From NCBI GenBank assembly GCA_947494095.1, contig CANLTI010000034.1:1-54201 (forward strand): a stretch of DNA of 54,201 bases. Reading direction: 5' to 3'. Position numbers and translations under genes: made by a program. The notes beneath the pieces were generated by a model, which had not been told where the DNA came from, did no database searches, and was given only the letters and a program-made list of their open reading frames with translations. Below, in pieces: positions 10,344 to 19,028 of this stretch. The DNA is from an uncultured Pseudomonadales bacterium (lineage in GTDB: Bacteria; Pseudomonadota; Gammaproteobacteria; Pseudomonadales; Cellvibrionaceae). Every line of letters starts with the position of its first letter. Within the stretch, counting starts at the first letter, position 1.

Positions 10344-11173
10344 AACCCTCTTTGCCTATTTAGGTAATGAATGCTCTATTACACTTAACTCGAACACCAA
10401 CCATGCCAATAATCTCACAGATTTACAATACTGTGCACTCGATTCCGAAGCTTTAAGTACTTAACTTGATTAACACTTGCGGGGGCAGGCACTCACTGTA
10501 GACACTAGCTTTAATCCCCCGCCCCAAGCATAACCACTCAAAACTAATATCATTTGATTTTAACAAGCTTACCGGCACGCACGCTTAAAGCCGTCGGGGA
10601 TTGATTTCTCGGGCCCTTACGCGTCGGGAACGCGTATGGAGTGCCCATGGATGGCTTGAACGTGCCAGAAAAATCGATACGCGACGGCGCCACATCAAGG
10701 GGAACACTTGCAAGGACAGGCACTCGCTTTAACTGACACTGGTTATTTATTTTTTGCTCAACGACCTTAAGTAATGTAAATCACTGTTTTTATTGATCTT
10801 AAATCGGCTGCCTTGATAGACCCGCGTCATCTATTCGGGGCCTTAGAAGGCAGGATGGCGCCCAGCGCAAGTGGCAGGTTGAGCTTTGCATAACACAACA
10901 AGCTCTACTTTCTTTTATCAGTCGCAAAATATGGGGGGGGGGGTTGATGCCTCGCACTTAAATACCAAGCTAAATACGCGCCGTTTATTGGCCACGTAAG
11001 CGCCTATTACTGTAGAATACCGCCTCACAATATATCCAAATACTCAACCAGAGCCTTTTTTTAGCAGTCCAAAATAATGCGCTAGCACCTAATTACAGCA
11101 TCTTTACATTAAGTTAGACATATATTTTAAAACCACTTTCATTACATCCACCATTTTTACACAAGGTACCGGC
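10344..11173. other. Non-coding gap of about 830 bp with repeats and a poly-G tract
   Basis: No convincing gene. It holds two diverged copies of a 23-bp sequence (10472-10494 and 10703-10725, both AACACTTGC..G.CAGGCACTC). It also has an imperfect inverted repeat with GCCGTCG at 10590 and CGACGGC ending at 10688, and an uninterrupted run of 11 G at 10933-10943. Divergent promoters for cas3 (minus) and the membrane gene at 11174 (plus) must lie here but were not pinpointed. Confidence 0.6.
10472..10725. repeat. Dispersed-repeat cluster with flanking 23-bp direct repeats and an inner inverted repeat
   Basis: The two direct copies at 10472-10494 and 10703-10725 differ at about three positions. 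A third, more diverged relative (AGTACTTGCAGGGACAGG) lies at 52014-52036. Between the first two, 10590-10613 and 10665-10688 form a long imperfect inverted repeat around an ACGCGT-containing centre. This resembles a structured intergenic repeat of the REP/BIME kind; the family is not recognised. Confidence 0.5.
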
Positions 11174-11824
11174 ATGGTAATCATTTCACTTTTGCTTATT
11201 ATGCTAAGCATTACGCTATTACGCTTAGCATGGCGAAAAAAAGGCCTAGCCTTTAAAGTGACTAAAGGGTGCGCCTGGGCACTGGTTATTGTAGCGCTGG
11301 CTTTATTATCCACTACAGTAGGGGCCGAATTTGGTATTGCCTTTGGCTTAATGACATTCAGTATTACAGGCTTTGCCCTTGTACTTATTAATGGCGACTA
11401 CCAAAATTCGAATAAAACCGCTAGCCCACACACCTCTTTTCAGAGCACCCCTTTTCAGAACATCTCTATCGGTAACCGCCCCCCTATTAATAACACCCCT
11501 GATTTTAAAATATCTGACTTTAAAACCCCTGATCTTGAAACCTCTAGCCATAACAGCACTTTATCGTACCGCGTTTTACAACATCGTGCCGCTTTATTCA
11601 TAGTGACAGGACCATTGGCATTATTAGCGACCTGTTTGATGGCCTTGTTAATGGTCAATATGATGCCCGCACAGCTGGACACCCAAATGGCCAGTGCTGC
11701 TTTTTTATTCCCTTGCCTTTACGCCCTAACCGGCTATTACCTATGCGCCCAACAGCGGCCCTTTAAGCACGCACTGTTTTTAGTGGCGTGCTCGGGCATA
11801 GCCGGCGCTTATCTTTATTTATAA
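11174..11824 (+). CDS. Small integral membrane protein upstream of PepSY protein
   Basis: Function not recognised. The 216-residue product has two hydrophobic segments at the N-terminus (residues 1-15 and about 34-75), a hydrophilic linker and two or three hydrophobic segments near the C-terminus (about 138-216). The linker (about residues 80-125) is low in complexity, with repeated FK-SDFKTPDL-like and SFQSTPFQN motifs, suggesting slippage or rapid drift. The start ATG follows GGTACCGGC. It lies 21 bp upstream of the PepSY gene and is probably co-transcribed. Siderophore-uptake loci often pair PepSY proteins with small membrane proteins (DUF3649, DUF3325), so a role next to iron reduction is plausible but inferred from position only. 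Confidence 0.65.
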   Translation: MVIISLLLIMLSITLLRLAWRKKGLAFKVTKGCAWALVIVALALLSTTVGAEFGIAFGLMTFSITGFALVLINGDYQNSNKTASPHTSFQSTPFQNISIGNRPPINNTPDFKISDFKTPDLETSSHNSTLSYRVLQHRAALFIVTGPLALLATCLMALLMVNMMPAQLDTQMASAAFLFPCLYALTGYYLCAQQRPFKHALFLVACSGIAGAYLYL

Positions 11825-11845
11825 TGTTATTAATTTGAGTTATGT

Positions 11846-13288
11846 ATGGCCTTTTCATCAAACACCGTAAAAGCATCACTATCGTCGCACTCACTGATTG
11901 GGGTAAGCGCAGGTATACTGCTTTATATTATTTGCCTAACCGGCACCATTGTTGTGGTGGCTCATTATTTTGAACGCTGGCAACAACCCGCCGTAGCCGA
12001 GTACTCACATTATTCCCACACAACTGTTAATACCGCCATTGATGCTTTTTATACTCAAACCCAAAGCATACCTAACTCACTGTATATTGCGCTACCCACG
12101 GCGACCCTGCCTAGAATTCATATAGCCGGTGCAGGACAAGATTTTTTTGTTAAAGCCGATGGCTCGCTCGATGAGGCAGTTAAAGAAGGCTGGATAAGCA
12201 CCGTGCGTAATATTCACTACTACTTATTACTCCCGCGCACCGTGGGGGGGATTGTAGTGGGCCTGCTCGGTGCACTTATGCTGGGATTGTGTGTATCGGG
12301 CACCGTGGCACACCCACGTATTTTTGCCGATGCTTTTCGTTTACGCTGGGGCCGCACTCAGCGGTTAACCCAAGTCGATTTACACAATCGCCTATCGGTA
12401 TGGGCACTTCCGTTTCACGTAATGATTGCAATCACGGGGGCTTTTTTTGGATTGATGGGGTTATTAATGATGGTGGCTACTGCAACGTTTTATGATGGCA
12501 CCTCGGCCGAGCTCACTGCCGATATTTACGGCGCAAAGCCCAAAAACACTATAGAAAACGCCCCCGCTCAAAAAGTTAATTTAAACAAAGCGCTCACTTA
12601 CATTAGCCAAAGCCAACCGCAGGCTACGCCTTTATATATTGTTATTGAGCAGCCTAAAACACAGCAGCAATTCATTAAAATAGCCGCGGCCATAAAAGGG
12701 CGATTAAGTTATTCAGAAATATTCAGGTTTAATGCCCAAGGCGATTACTTAAATACACAAGGGCTGACCAATGGCCCCCTACCACGCCAAATTTTGCGCT
12801 CTACTTATCGTTTACACTTTGGCCGATACGGAGGGCTATGGGTGCGCATTAGTTATGTATTATTGGGCTTGGCCTCAACGCTGGTGACCGTTACAGGTAT
12901 TAATATTTGGCTGACTAGGCGTAAAAAGCACGACGTGATGAACCCACTATGGACAGCCACAGTGTGGGGCCTGCCCCTGAGCTTGGCTTTATCGGCGCTA
13001 GGGAGTTTATTAGCGATGCCTACGCTAATATGCTTTTTGATTAGCTGGGCATTGGTTACAGGGCTATGTATTTGGCAGCAGCATAAGGCTTTTATCGCTA
13101 CATTACTCCGCACAGCCTGCGCGGTAGTATTAGTGCTTATTGCGCTGGTGTTTTTTGCCCTTCACCCTAACGCTTTACAGTCTACTTTTTATACCGTGTT
13201 TAATGCGGCTATTGCCGTGGTGGGCTTACTCATTGCTGCACCGGTTATCTACCACCGGCTTGCGGTTACCAAGCATTGCAGCCAGTAA
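11846..13288 (+). CDS. PepSY-associated TM helix protein (PiuB-like, putative siderophore-iron reductase)
   Basis: This 480-residue inner-membrane protein resembles the COG3182/PepSY_TM family, linked in other bacteria to reduction of ferric siderophores in the periplasm. The first membrane helix (about residues 17-42, HSLIGVSAGILLYIICLTGT) is followed by a periplasmic part. A second helix pair is near residues 130-155 (VRNIHYYLLLPRTVGG). The motif VDLHNRLSVWALPFHVMIAITG lies near residue 180, and further helices sit at the C-terminus. Conserved histidines in these helices (H in the first helix, IHYYL, DLHNR, PFHVM) could ligate haem. No TonB-dependent receptor is in the window. A strong terminator follows. 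Confidence 0.85.
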   Translation: MAFSSNTVKASLSSHSLIGVSAGILLYIICLTGTIVVVAHYFERWQQPAVAEYSHYSHTTVNTAIDAFYTQTQSIPNSLYIALPTATLPRIHIAGAGQDFFVKADGSLDEAVKEGWISTVRNIHYYLLLPRTVGGIVVGLLGALMLGLCVSGTVAHPRIFADAFRLRWGRTQRLTQVDLHNRLSVWALPFHVMIAITGAFFGLMGLLMMVATATFYDGTSAELTADIYGAKPKNTIENAPAQKVNLNKALTYISQSQPQATPLYIVIEQPKTQQQFIKIAAAIKGRLSYSEIFRFNAQGDYLNTQGLTNGPLPRQILRSTYRLHFGRYGGLWVRISYVLLGLASTLVTVTGINIWLTRRKKHDVMNPLWTATVWGLPLSLALSALGSLLAMPTLICFLISWALVTGLCIWQQHKAFIATLLRTACAVVLVLIALVFFALHPNALQSTFYTVFNAAIAVVGLLIAAPVIYHRLAVTKHCSQ

Positions 13289-13340
13289 TCAGCTAAATAT
13301 CAACAACATTCAAACTTTGATCACAAAAAACTGTGGCAAA

Positions 13341-13381
13341 AAAAAAGCAGAGAACCAATCCCGGTGCTCTGCTTTTTTTTG
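13341..13381 (+). terminator. Rho-independent terminator after the PepSY gene
   Basis: AGCAGAG (from 13346) pairs with CTCTGCT (to 13373) across a 14-nt loop. The stem is preceded by nine or more A and followed by eight T, so it can act in both directions. Confidence 0.9.
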
Positions 13382-13382
13382 T

Positions 13383-13421
13383 CTTACTACCTTACTACCT
13401 TACTACCTTACTCTTACTACC
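13383..13421. repeat. Short tandem array, 8-bp unit CTTACTAC
   Basis: Three perfect copies of CTTACTAC (13383-13406) are followed by an interrupted fourth and fifth copy. The array lies directly after the terminator of the PepSY gene and is not coding. Confidence 0.85.
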
Positions 13422-13548
13422 TTCTTACACTTACTTTAACCCTCTGTGTTATTTTTACTGCACCTTACATTGACACTGGTTATAGCCCTTTACTGAGGGG
13501 GCAAAGCTCACTGAAGGTGCTGCGTTTTAATATAGACTAACAACTGGT

Positions 13549-14253
13549 TTATTTGAGCGCTTTAGCCGCTGCCATAATAAGCTCGTTATCAACACGTACC
13601 TTATAGTTAGGCGAGATAAAGCTAAATGTTACCAACCCTTCTTTGTTCACTAATAATGCCGCAGGTGCCGGCAATAAGTGATGATCCTGGCCAGAGCTTT
13701 TCTCTAAATCAATCCCGTAAGTTTTATACTTTACGCGTGTAATTGCATCAACTTCAAAGGCTAAACCTAAAGCTTTAATGGCGGTTGCATTGCTATCAGA
13801 CAGCAATGTATAGCCTAGTGAATGTTTTTCATCTGTTTTTGTGAGCTCTTCGGGCTTATCAGGGCTAATAGCGATAACCTGAAAACCTAAATCTTTTAAG
13901 GGCTTTTCTACTTTACGTAACGCAGCTAAATGTAAATTACAATAGGGGCACCAACCCCCGCGGTAAAACACCAATAGTGTAGGCTTTTGCGCCATCGCTT
14001 TATTTAAATCAAAAGGCTTGCCCTCGGGTGTTGTTAAGGTGATTTTGGGCATCTCTTGGCCAATAAGAATCGGGCGGATTTCATCGGCGTTTTTAGCAGG
14101 TGCACCCGCTTTATAGCCACCCGCATTGGCTACACTAGCAGCCCCTAGCAGCAGCGCGCAACTCATCGCGACAACCGTTTTTAGGCCCATCACTTTACGC
14201 ACTGCTTGGTAAGTACTGCTTTGTACACCACGATAAAACTCAACTACTTTCAT
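13549..14253 (-). CDS. Exported AhpC/TSA-family thioredoxin-like protein
   Basis: This is a peroxiredoxin-like protein with a single thioredoxin fold. The active-site motif is FYRGGWCPYCNLHL, a CxxC placed after the central beta strand, as in bacterial AhpC/TSA reductases. A conserved cis-Pro region follows (LLPAPAALLVNKEG). An internal segment MGLKTVVAMSCALLLGAASVANA, given here only to show a typical signal peptide, begins at 14190. The true start may therefore be 14190, with 14253 (MKVVEFYRG) or 14286 as alternatives. The product is probably periplasmic and removes peroxides or reduces disulfides. It stands alone, convergent with the PepSY gene. Confidence 0.85.
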   Translation of the reverse strand: MKVVEFYRGVQSSTYQAVRKVMGLKTVVAMSCALLLGAASVANAGGYKAGAPAKNADEIRPILIGQEMPKITLTTPEGKPFDLNKAMAQKPTLLVFYRGGWCPYCNLHLAALRKVEKPLKDLGFQVIAISPDKPEELTKTDEKHSLGYTLLSDSNATAIKALGLAFEVDAITRVKYKTYGIDLEKSSGQDHHLLPAPAALLVNKEGLVTFSFISPNYKVRVDNELIMAAAKALK

Positions 14254-14645
14254 TTGCCCTACTCCACGTGCAACGCTCGGTTGCATTATTATAAAATATT
14301 ACGACGCTGTATTACGCCGTAATGCTACAACATAAGCCCTCTCCAATAGTTCACATTTTTATCACTATTGAGCAAGGGCAATAAACTGGATACATTAATA
14401 ATCGCTTAACAACCCACAAACTGAGCGCTCTTTAAACCACTAATTTGCCAAAAAGTTCATTCGGCACACCCACTATCGACTAAACGCAGTGCCCAACCTC
14501 TCAATACCCCACGCCCAACCCCTATATCAAGAGCCAATACACCAACGCTTTGCCCATTGCCACGGCCACAGACTGCGCTTTAAAACAAGGCGGCCAGAAG
14601 GCAACTGGGTCACTCCACCGCTGATCACCGGCCGCCGATAAGAAA

Positions 14646-14967
14646 GACATAAAGTAACTATTCAGCCGAACCAAAAACCCCCTCTTAACAGGGTGCTGAT
14701 GGGTTATTTTCTGGGCATTTAAGCGCCGGGCCTTGCAGGGAAAGCAAGGGTTAGACAGTGCACCTGCATAAGGATATGCAAGATTAGACTTTGCAGGAGC
14801 ATAAAGTCGAGGAACACACTGTCGAGAGCGCTTATATAGTGACCAGCCCCAGCATGGATGCGTGGGGGTAGACTTTGCAGGAGCACAAAGTCGCAGATGG
14901 CTTGAGCCACCTAGCAAATGATTCATTAGCGCCCGATTTCCGCACCTCTGAATAGTTACGACATAAA
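14646..14967. mobile_element. MITE copy A, 306 bp, with 8-bp target-site duplication (IS66-type ends)
   Basis: The element spans 14654-14959. It starts GTAACTATTCAG and ends with the exact reverse complement CTGAATAGTTAC. Both sides carry the identical 8-bp direct repeat GACATAAA (14646-14653 and 14960-14967), the hallmark of one intact insertion. Terminal GTAA and an 8-bp duplication are typical of IS66-family elements, and a degraded IS66 transposase in this window (51101) ends in GTAACTATTTAG. The interior has no transposase and contains a direct repeat of TAGACTTTGCAGGAGCA. Open frames crossing it are incidental. Confidence 0.92.
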
Positions 14968-15152
14968 AAAGTGCAAAAATAAATTGCCAAAACACAAAAA
15001 CAGGTATACATAGCATACTTACAAACATCACCTTTGCTTTACGTAACTTACGTTAGCTCAGCACCCAATGCACCGTCTTTTGATGAAGCAAGCAGCGCCT
15101 ATCTAACGCTTTATTTTCACTTCGCTAGCCAGCGATTAAGACGACACCTTTA

Positions 15153-16241
15153 ATGACAACAACCTTACAACCTCCCCCAAGCGGCCCCGCCACCTTAGCG
15201 CAAGCCTTTATTAATATTTTGACCTCACTGGTACGCAGCCCTAGCGTTGTTGGCGCCGAGCATTCTTTTTTTAGAGTACTGCAGCGCGAGCTAGAAGAGC
15301 GCGGTGCCCATGTAACATGGTACGAAGGCTTGTTAGTGGCCCAGGGTAAAAAACCCGATAGCGTGTTTTTTTCGGCACATATTGACCGCCATGGCTTGAT
15401 GTGTACCGGGCCTAACGAATTCCAATACGCCGCTTTTGTGGCCGGTGCACGCTCCGACCTACTAGGCAACTCGGTCGATGAACAACTGATGCAAAAAATT
15501 GTACACCGCTTTGGTCAAGAGCACGTATTTGCCTACGACCCTTGGTCTGGCGCTTACCGTGGTAAAGGCAAAGTGACCAATGCCTCTATTTGTGAGTACC
15601 GTAACAATTTAATTTTTGAACTAGCAGGGCTAGAACACTTAGTCGCGGGCACGCCTGTGGCATTTACAGACAGCCTTAAAATAACCGACCATGCCCTAGC
15701 CGGCCAACTCGACAATGTACTCACCGCAGCCGCTTTGGTCTATATGTTTGAGCAAGGCTTTGAAGGCACCGCGTTTTTTACCGCCCAAGAAGAGGCCGGT
15801 AAAAGCTGGCGCTATTTATTAGAGTGGTTCAGGCGCTTTGGCGGCTCAACAAACCAATTGATTGTTGTCGATACTAGCCCTTACCCCAATTTTGAAGCCG
15901 CCAACAGCCAGCACTTAGTTTTGCGCCATAAAGATGCCAATGCCCACTTTAATACTGCGCTGACGCAAAAATTAGCCCGCACCTGTTTAGACTTGAACTT
16001 TAGCGTGCAATACAAAGATGCCTATGTGGAAGCCCACAACACAACCTTGATCGCTAAAGGCGAAGAACCCGCGTCACTAGGTTCGACTGAGCTTGGGCGC
16101 ATTATTTTAGCCTCTCATGGTTTAGTGGATGGCACGACATTGCAAATACCTACCTCGGGTTATCACACCATGAGCGAGACCGCACCCATTGCGGCTGTCA
16201 ATGCTTTTTTAGCCGTTATTCAACGCATGAGCCTCGCCTAA
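15153..16241 (+). CDS. M42/M20-like zinc metallopeptidase or amide hydrolase
   Basis: This 362-residue cytoplasmic protein has the co-catalytic metallopeptidase layout of the MH clan. FFSAHIDRHG (about residue 73) gives the first histidine-aspartate pair, and AGQLDN (about 186) the bridging aspartate. TAQEEAG (about 211) gives the catalytic and metal glutamates, LIVVDTSP (about 234) a further ligand and TSGYHTMSE (about 331) the last histidine. It is closest to aminopeptidase-like M42 proteins, but the insert between residues 85 and 180 is distinct. It is 57 bp upstream of an ATP-grasp ligase and a GNAT/peptidase fusion, so it may trim or recycle the amide-linked product of those genes. The substrate is unknown. 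Confidence 0.8.
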   Translation: MTTTLQPPPSGPATLAQAFINILTSLVRSPSVVGAEHSFFRVLQRELEERGAHVTWYEGLLVAQGKKPDSVFFSAHIDRHGLMCTGPNEFQYAAFVAGARSDLLGNSVDEQLMQKIVHRFGQEHVFAYDPWSGAYRGKGKVTNASICEYRNNLIFELAGLEHLVAGTPVAFTDSLKITDHALAGQLDNVLTAAALVYMFEQGFEGTAFFTAQEEAGKSWRYLLEWFRRFGGSTNQLIVVDTSPYPNFEAANSQHLVLRHKDANAHFNTALTQKLARTCLDLNFSVQYKDAYVEAHNTTLIAKGEEPASLGSTELGRIILASHGLVDGTTLQIPTSGYHTMSETAPIAAVNAFLAVIQRMSLA

Positions 16242-16298
16242 CGCTACCTGTCGCGAGTATCAAAGCCACTTGTTAGCCCCCCATATATTAGGATTGTT

Positions 16299-17747
16299 AT
16301 GTTTAAAACACTGATTGTCGTGGACGATAATAGCCGCTACGCACAGCTCAATGCCGCCTTTATTACCTTTGAGCAATACCTGAGCGACTACCCCAAACTC
16401 GATGAGCCTAAAACGCGCATTATTAACCTGTGCAATACGCAACAGTATCTGAGTAAAGGCTATTATTGCTCGCTCTTAGCCGAAGCCCGCAAACATGTTG
16501 CACTGCCTAGCGTTAAAACTATTAACCGCTTACGCGATGAAAAAGACAACCAAGCTTTTTCACTGATCCCTTATTTACCTAAAGATATCGCCATCAGCGA
16601 CACGCCACAAACGGTATTCGCTTTTTTTGGCAAATGCCAAGACGCTCTTTTTAACGCTTTATGCCAACAAGCCTTTAAGCACTTTAGCGCCCCTATTTTA
16701 GGCATTACCTTTTTTAAAACAGATCATAAAATACACCTAAAAGTCACACAAGAAGCCTTCATCGAGCTCAGCCCAGAAGATCAAATACAGGCGCTTGAGC
16801 ATGTTGAGCGCTTTACTCAAACTGTTTGGCGCACCTATCACGGCAAAAAACAAAACCGCTGGGACTTAGCCATTTTGGTTAATCCACTAGAAGAAAACCC
16901 ACCGAGTGACAGTGGTGCAATTAAGCGTTTTATTAAAGCCGCCGCCAAGCATGGTATTAACGCACAAACCGTCACCGCCGAGCAGCTCGATAATATCAAC
17001 CGCTACGATGCTTTATTTATTCGCGAAACAACCGCTATCGATCACCATACCTATCGCCTAGCATGCCATGCCGAAAAAGAGGGCCTGGTAGTACTCGATG
17101 ACTCGGTCTCTATTTTGCGCTGCTGTAATAAAGTATTTTTGCACGACGCTTTTAGTTATCAAAAAGTACCTAGCTTAAAAACTGAAATTATTAGCGATAA
17201 CCGTGATGAAACACTCTTATTGTTAGAGTCAAAATTTGACTATCCTATTATTTTAAAAATGCCAGAGGGTTCTTTTTCACGCGGTGTTTTTAAGGTAAAA
17301 AACCAGCAAGAGCTCAAACAAAAGCTCGCACAATTACTGGTTGATAGTGCACTAGTGCTAGCGCAAGAGTACTTATATACCGACTATGATTGGCGCATTG
17401 GTATTTTAGGTGGGCGGGCGCTGTATGCTAGCCGCTATTTAATGGCGCGCAACCATTGGCAAATTTACAATCATGGCTCTAAGCGCTTTAGTGCGGGCGG
17501 TTTTGAAACTCTGCCCACCTTTGAAGTGCCAAAAGTAGTGCTCGATGCTGCATTAAAGGCGGCAAAAACTATTGGCAATAGCCTCTACGGTGTAGATGTC
17601 AAACAGGTAGATGATAAAGCCTATGTATTAGAGGTGAACGACAACCCCAACATTGATCATAAAATAGAAGACGCCTATTTGGGTGATGAGCTGTACATGC
17701 AAATAATGGCCGAGTTTCAACGCCGCCTAGAAGCGCGTGGACGCTAA
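16299..17747 (+). CDS. RimK-like ATP-grasp ligase with RLAN-type N-terminal domain
   Basis: This 482-residue protein joins a carboxylate to an amine using ATP. The N-terminal 200 residues match the RimK-like ATP-grasp N-terminal (RLAN) type, beginning MFKTLIVVDDNSRYAQL. The C-terminal half is an ATP-grasp domain. It has a flexible loop in ILKMPEGSFSRGVFKV (about residue 322), LAQEYLYTDYDWRIGILGG (about 357) and the metal-binding end VLEVNDNPNIDH (about 446), in which E and N are the usual magnesium ligands. RimK itself adds glutamates to ribosomal protein S6, but proteins with this N-terminal domain form a separate, largely uncharacterised group. Its end overlaps the earliest possible start of the next gene, so the two are probably coupled. 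Confidence 0.88.
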   Translation: MFKTLIVVDDNSRYAQLNAAFITFEQYLSDYPKLDEPKTRIINLCNTQQYLSKGYYCSLLAEARKHVALPSVKTINRLRDEKDNQAFSLIPYLPKDIAISDTPQTVFAFFGKCQDALFNALCQQAFKHFSAPILGITFFKTDHKIHLKVTQEAFIELSPEDQIQALEHVERFTQTVWRTYHGKKQNRWDLAILVNPLEENPPSDSGAIKRFIKAAAKHGINAQTVTAEQLDNINRYDALFIRETTAIDHHTYRLACHAEKEGLVVLDDSVSILRCCNKVFLHDAFSYQKVPSLKTEIISDNRDETLLLLESKFDYPIILKMPEGSFSRGVFKVKNQQELKQKLAQLLVDSALVLAQEYLYTDYDWRIGILGGRALYASRYLMARNHWQIYNHGSKRFSAGGFETLPTFEVPKVVLDAALKAAKTIGNSLYGVDVKQVDDKAYVLEVNDNPNIDHKIEDAYLGDELYMQIMAEFQRRLEARGR

Positions 17748-17751
17748 CACT

Positions 17752-18906
17752 GTGAGTCACACTCTAATGAATAATATCAGCTACCGGCTCGCTACCGCAG
17801 ACGACCTTAAGGCTTTATTGCACCTTGAAAACACCTGCTTCAGTAATACTCGCTTAAGTGAGCGCAGCTTTAAACACTGGCTAAAAGCGGCGCATGGCAT
17901 TTTATGGGTGGCCCAAAATCGGCCAAACCAAAATGAATCACCAAGCATGCATAATCCACTGGTAGGTTATGCTTTAGCATGGTGTCACAAAGGCACGCGC
18001 CTTGCCCGCATTTATTCACTGGCGGTATTGCCTAGTGCAACAGGCCAAGGGATTGCACAGCAGCTTATGCATCAGCTAGAGCAAGCTTGCTTTACCTTGG
18101 GCTATTTGCATTTGCGCTTAGAAGTGGCCAAAAATAATGCCGCAGCAATCGCTTTGTATACAAAATTGGGGTATCGCGTTTTTGGCGAGTACTGTGATTA
18201 TTACGAAGATCATACCGACGCGCTACGCATGCAAAAAGGCATTAAAGTGGTGCAAGGTTTTGAGCCGTTAAATGTAACGCCTTGGTACCAACAAACCACC
18301 GATTTTAGTTGTGGGCCGGCCTCTTTATTAATGGCCATGGCGAGTCAAAACGCAGCTATTGCCCTTGAGCAAAATCACGAGCTGGACCTTTGGCGTGAAG
18401 CAACCACTATTTTTATGACTTCCGGTCACGGAGGCTGCCACCCGATAGGGCTAGCCTTGGCGGCTAAAAAACGCGGCTTTGATGCCATTGTTAGTTTAAA
18501 TACCCAGCAGCCTTTATTTATTAATGGGGTACGCAATGAGAATAAAAAAAATATTATGACCGTGGTGCACAACCAGTTTGTCGCGCAAGCGCAACAAAAC
18601 GCCATCACACTCGCGTATAACGAGCTGACGCAAGGCCAATTGCAAGCCTGGCTAGATGATGGCTATGCCGTGATTATTTTAATTAGCACTTATAGGCTAG
18701 ACGGTAAAAAAATACCGCACTGGGTAACTTTAACCCATATTGACGAGCGCTGCCTCTATGTGCACGACCCCGATTTAGACGAAGCCCACCAACTGGCCAT
18801 AGACTGCCAGCACTTGCCCATTGCACGTTTAGATTTTGAAAAAATGTCGGCTTTTGGCAGCGAAAAATTGCGCACAGCTATTGCGATTAAAAAAACGCGT
18901 ACCTAG
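17752..18906 (+). CDS. GNAT acetyltransferase fused to a C39-like cysteine peptidase
   Basis: A two-domain protein of about 385 residues. The first 165 residues form a GNAT N-acetyltransferase, with acetyl-CoA loop LPSATGQGIAQQLMHQLE and a typical C-terminal ALYTKLGYRVFGEY. The second half is a papain-like C39 peptidase domain, with the catalytic cysteine in TTDFSCGPASLLMAM, histidine in HWVTLTHID and aspartate in YVHDPDLDEA. There is no ABC transporter and no double-glycine precursor nearby, so a bacteriocin export role is unlikely. The start is uncertain: GTG at 17737, GTG at 17752 or ATG at 17767 (MNNISYRLATADD, the best family match). It lies just after the ATP-grasp gene and probably acts in the same pathway. 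Confidence 0.88.
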   Translation: MSHTLMNNISYRLATADDLKALLHLENTCFSNTRLSERSFKHWLKAAHGILWVAQNRPNQNESPSMHNPLVGYALAWCHKGTRLARIYSLAVLPSATGQGIAQQLMHQLEQACFTLGYLHLRLEVAKNNAAAIALYTKLGYRVFGEYCDYYEDHTDALRMQKGIKVVQGFEPLNVTPWYQQTTDFSCGPASLLMAMASQNAAIALEQNHELDLWREATTIFMTSGHGGCHPIGLALAAKKRGFDAIVSLNTQQPLFINGVRNENKKNIMTVVHNQFVAQAQQNAITLAYNELTQGQLQAWLDDGYAVIILISTYRLDGKKIPHWVTLTHIDERCLYVHDPDLDEAHQLAIDCQHLPIARLDFEKMSAFGSEKLRTAIAIKKTRT

Positions 18907-18920
18907 TTATCTGCCTAAAA

Positions 18921-18985
18921 TCTATAGCTAAAACCTATAGCTAAAACCTATAGCTAAAACCTAGCCCTAAAACCTAGCCCTAAAT
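18921..18985. repeat. Tandem array, 13-bp unit CCTATAGCTAAAA, five copies
   Basis: Three near-identical copies (18921-18959) are followed by two with CCTAGCCCTAAAA (18960-18985). It begins just after the stop of the GNAT/C39 gene. Non-coding. Confidence 0.9.
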
Positions 18986-19028
18986 ATTATTATTTTATGT
19001 TTTCCCTTGTTATTGAGTAGAGCCTTTT

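Noticed and set aside
14522..15031. Open frame of 169 codons on the minus strand, and similar frames at 22789-23032
   Set aside because: They lie across the MITE copies and differ in frame between copies, so they are incidental.
15153..16241. Cluster read as the NAGGN osmoprotectant trio (M42 hydrolase, GNAT/ATP-grasp, asparagine-synthase-like)
   Set aside because: The asparagine-synthase-like gene is absent, and the GNAT is fused to a peptidase rather than to the ATP-grasp ligase.
15153..18906. Cluster read as a class II bacteriocin or RiPP export locus because of the C39 domain
   Set aside because: No ABC exporter, no accessory protein and no double-glycine precursor frame are present.
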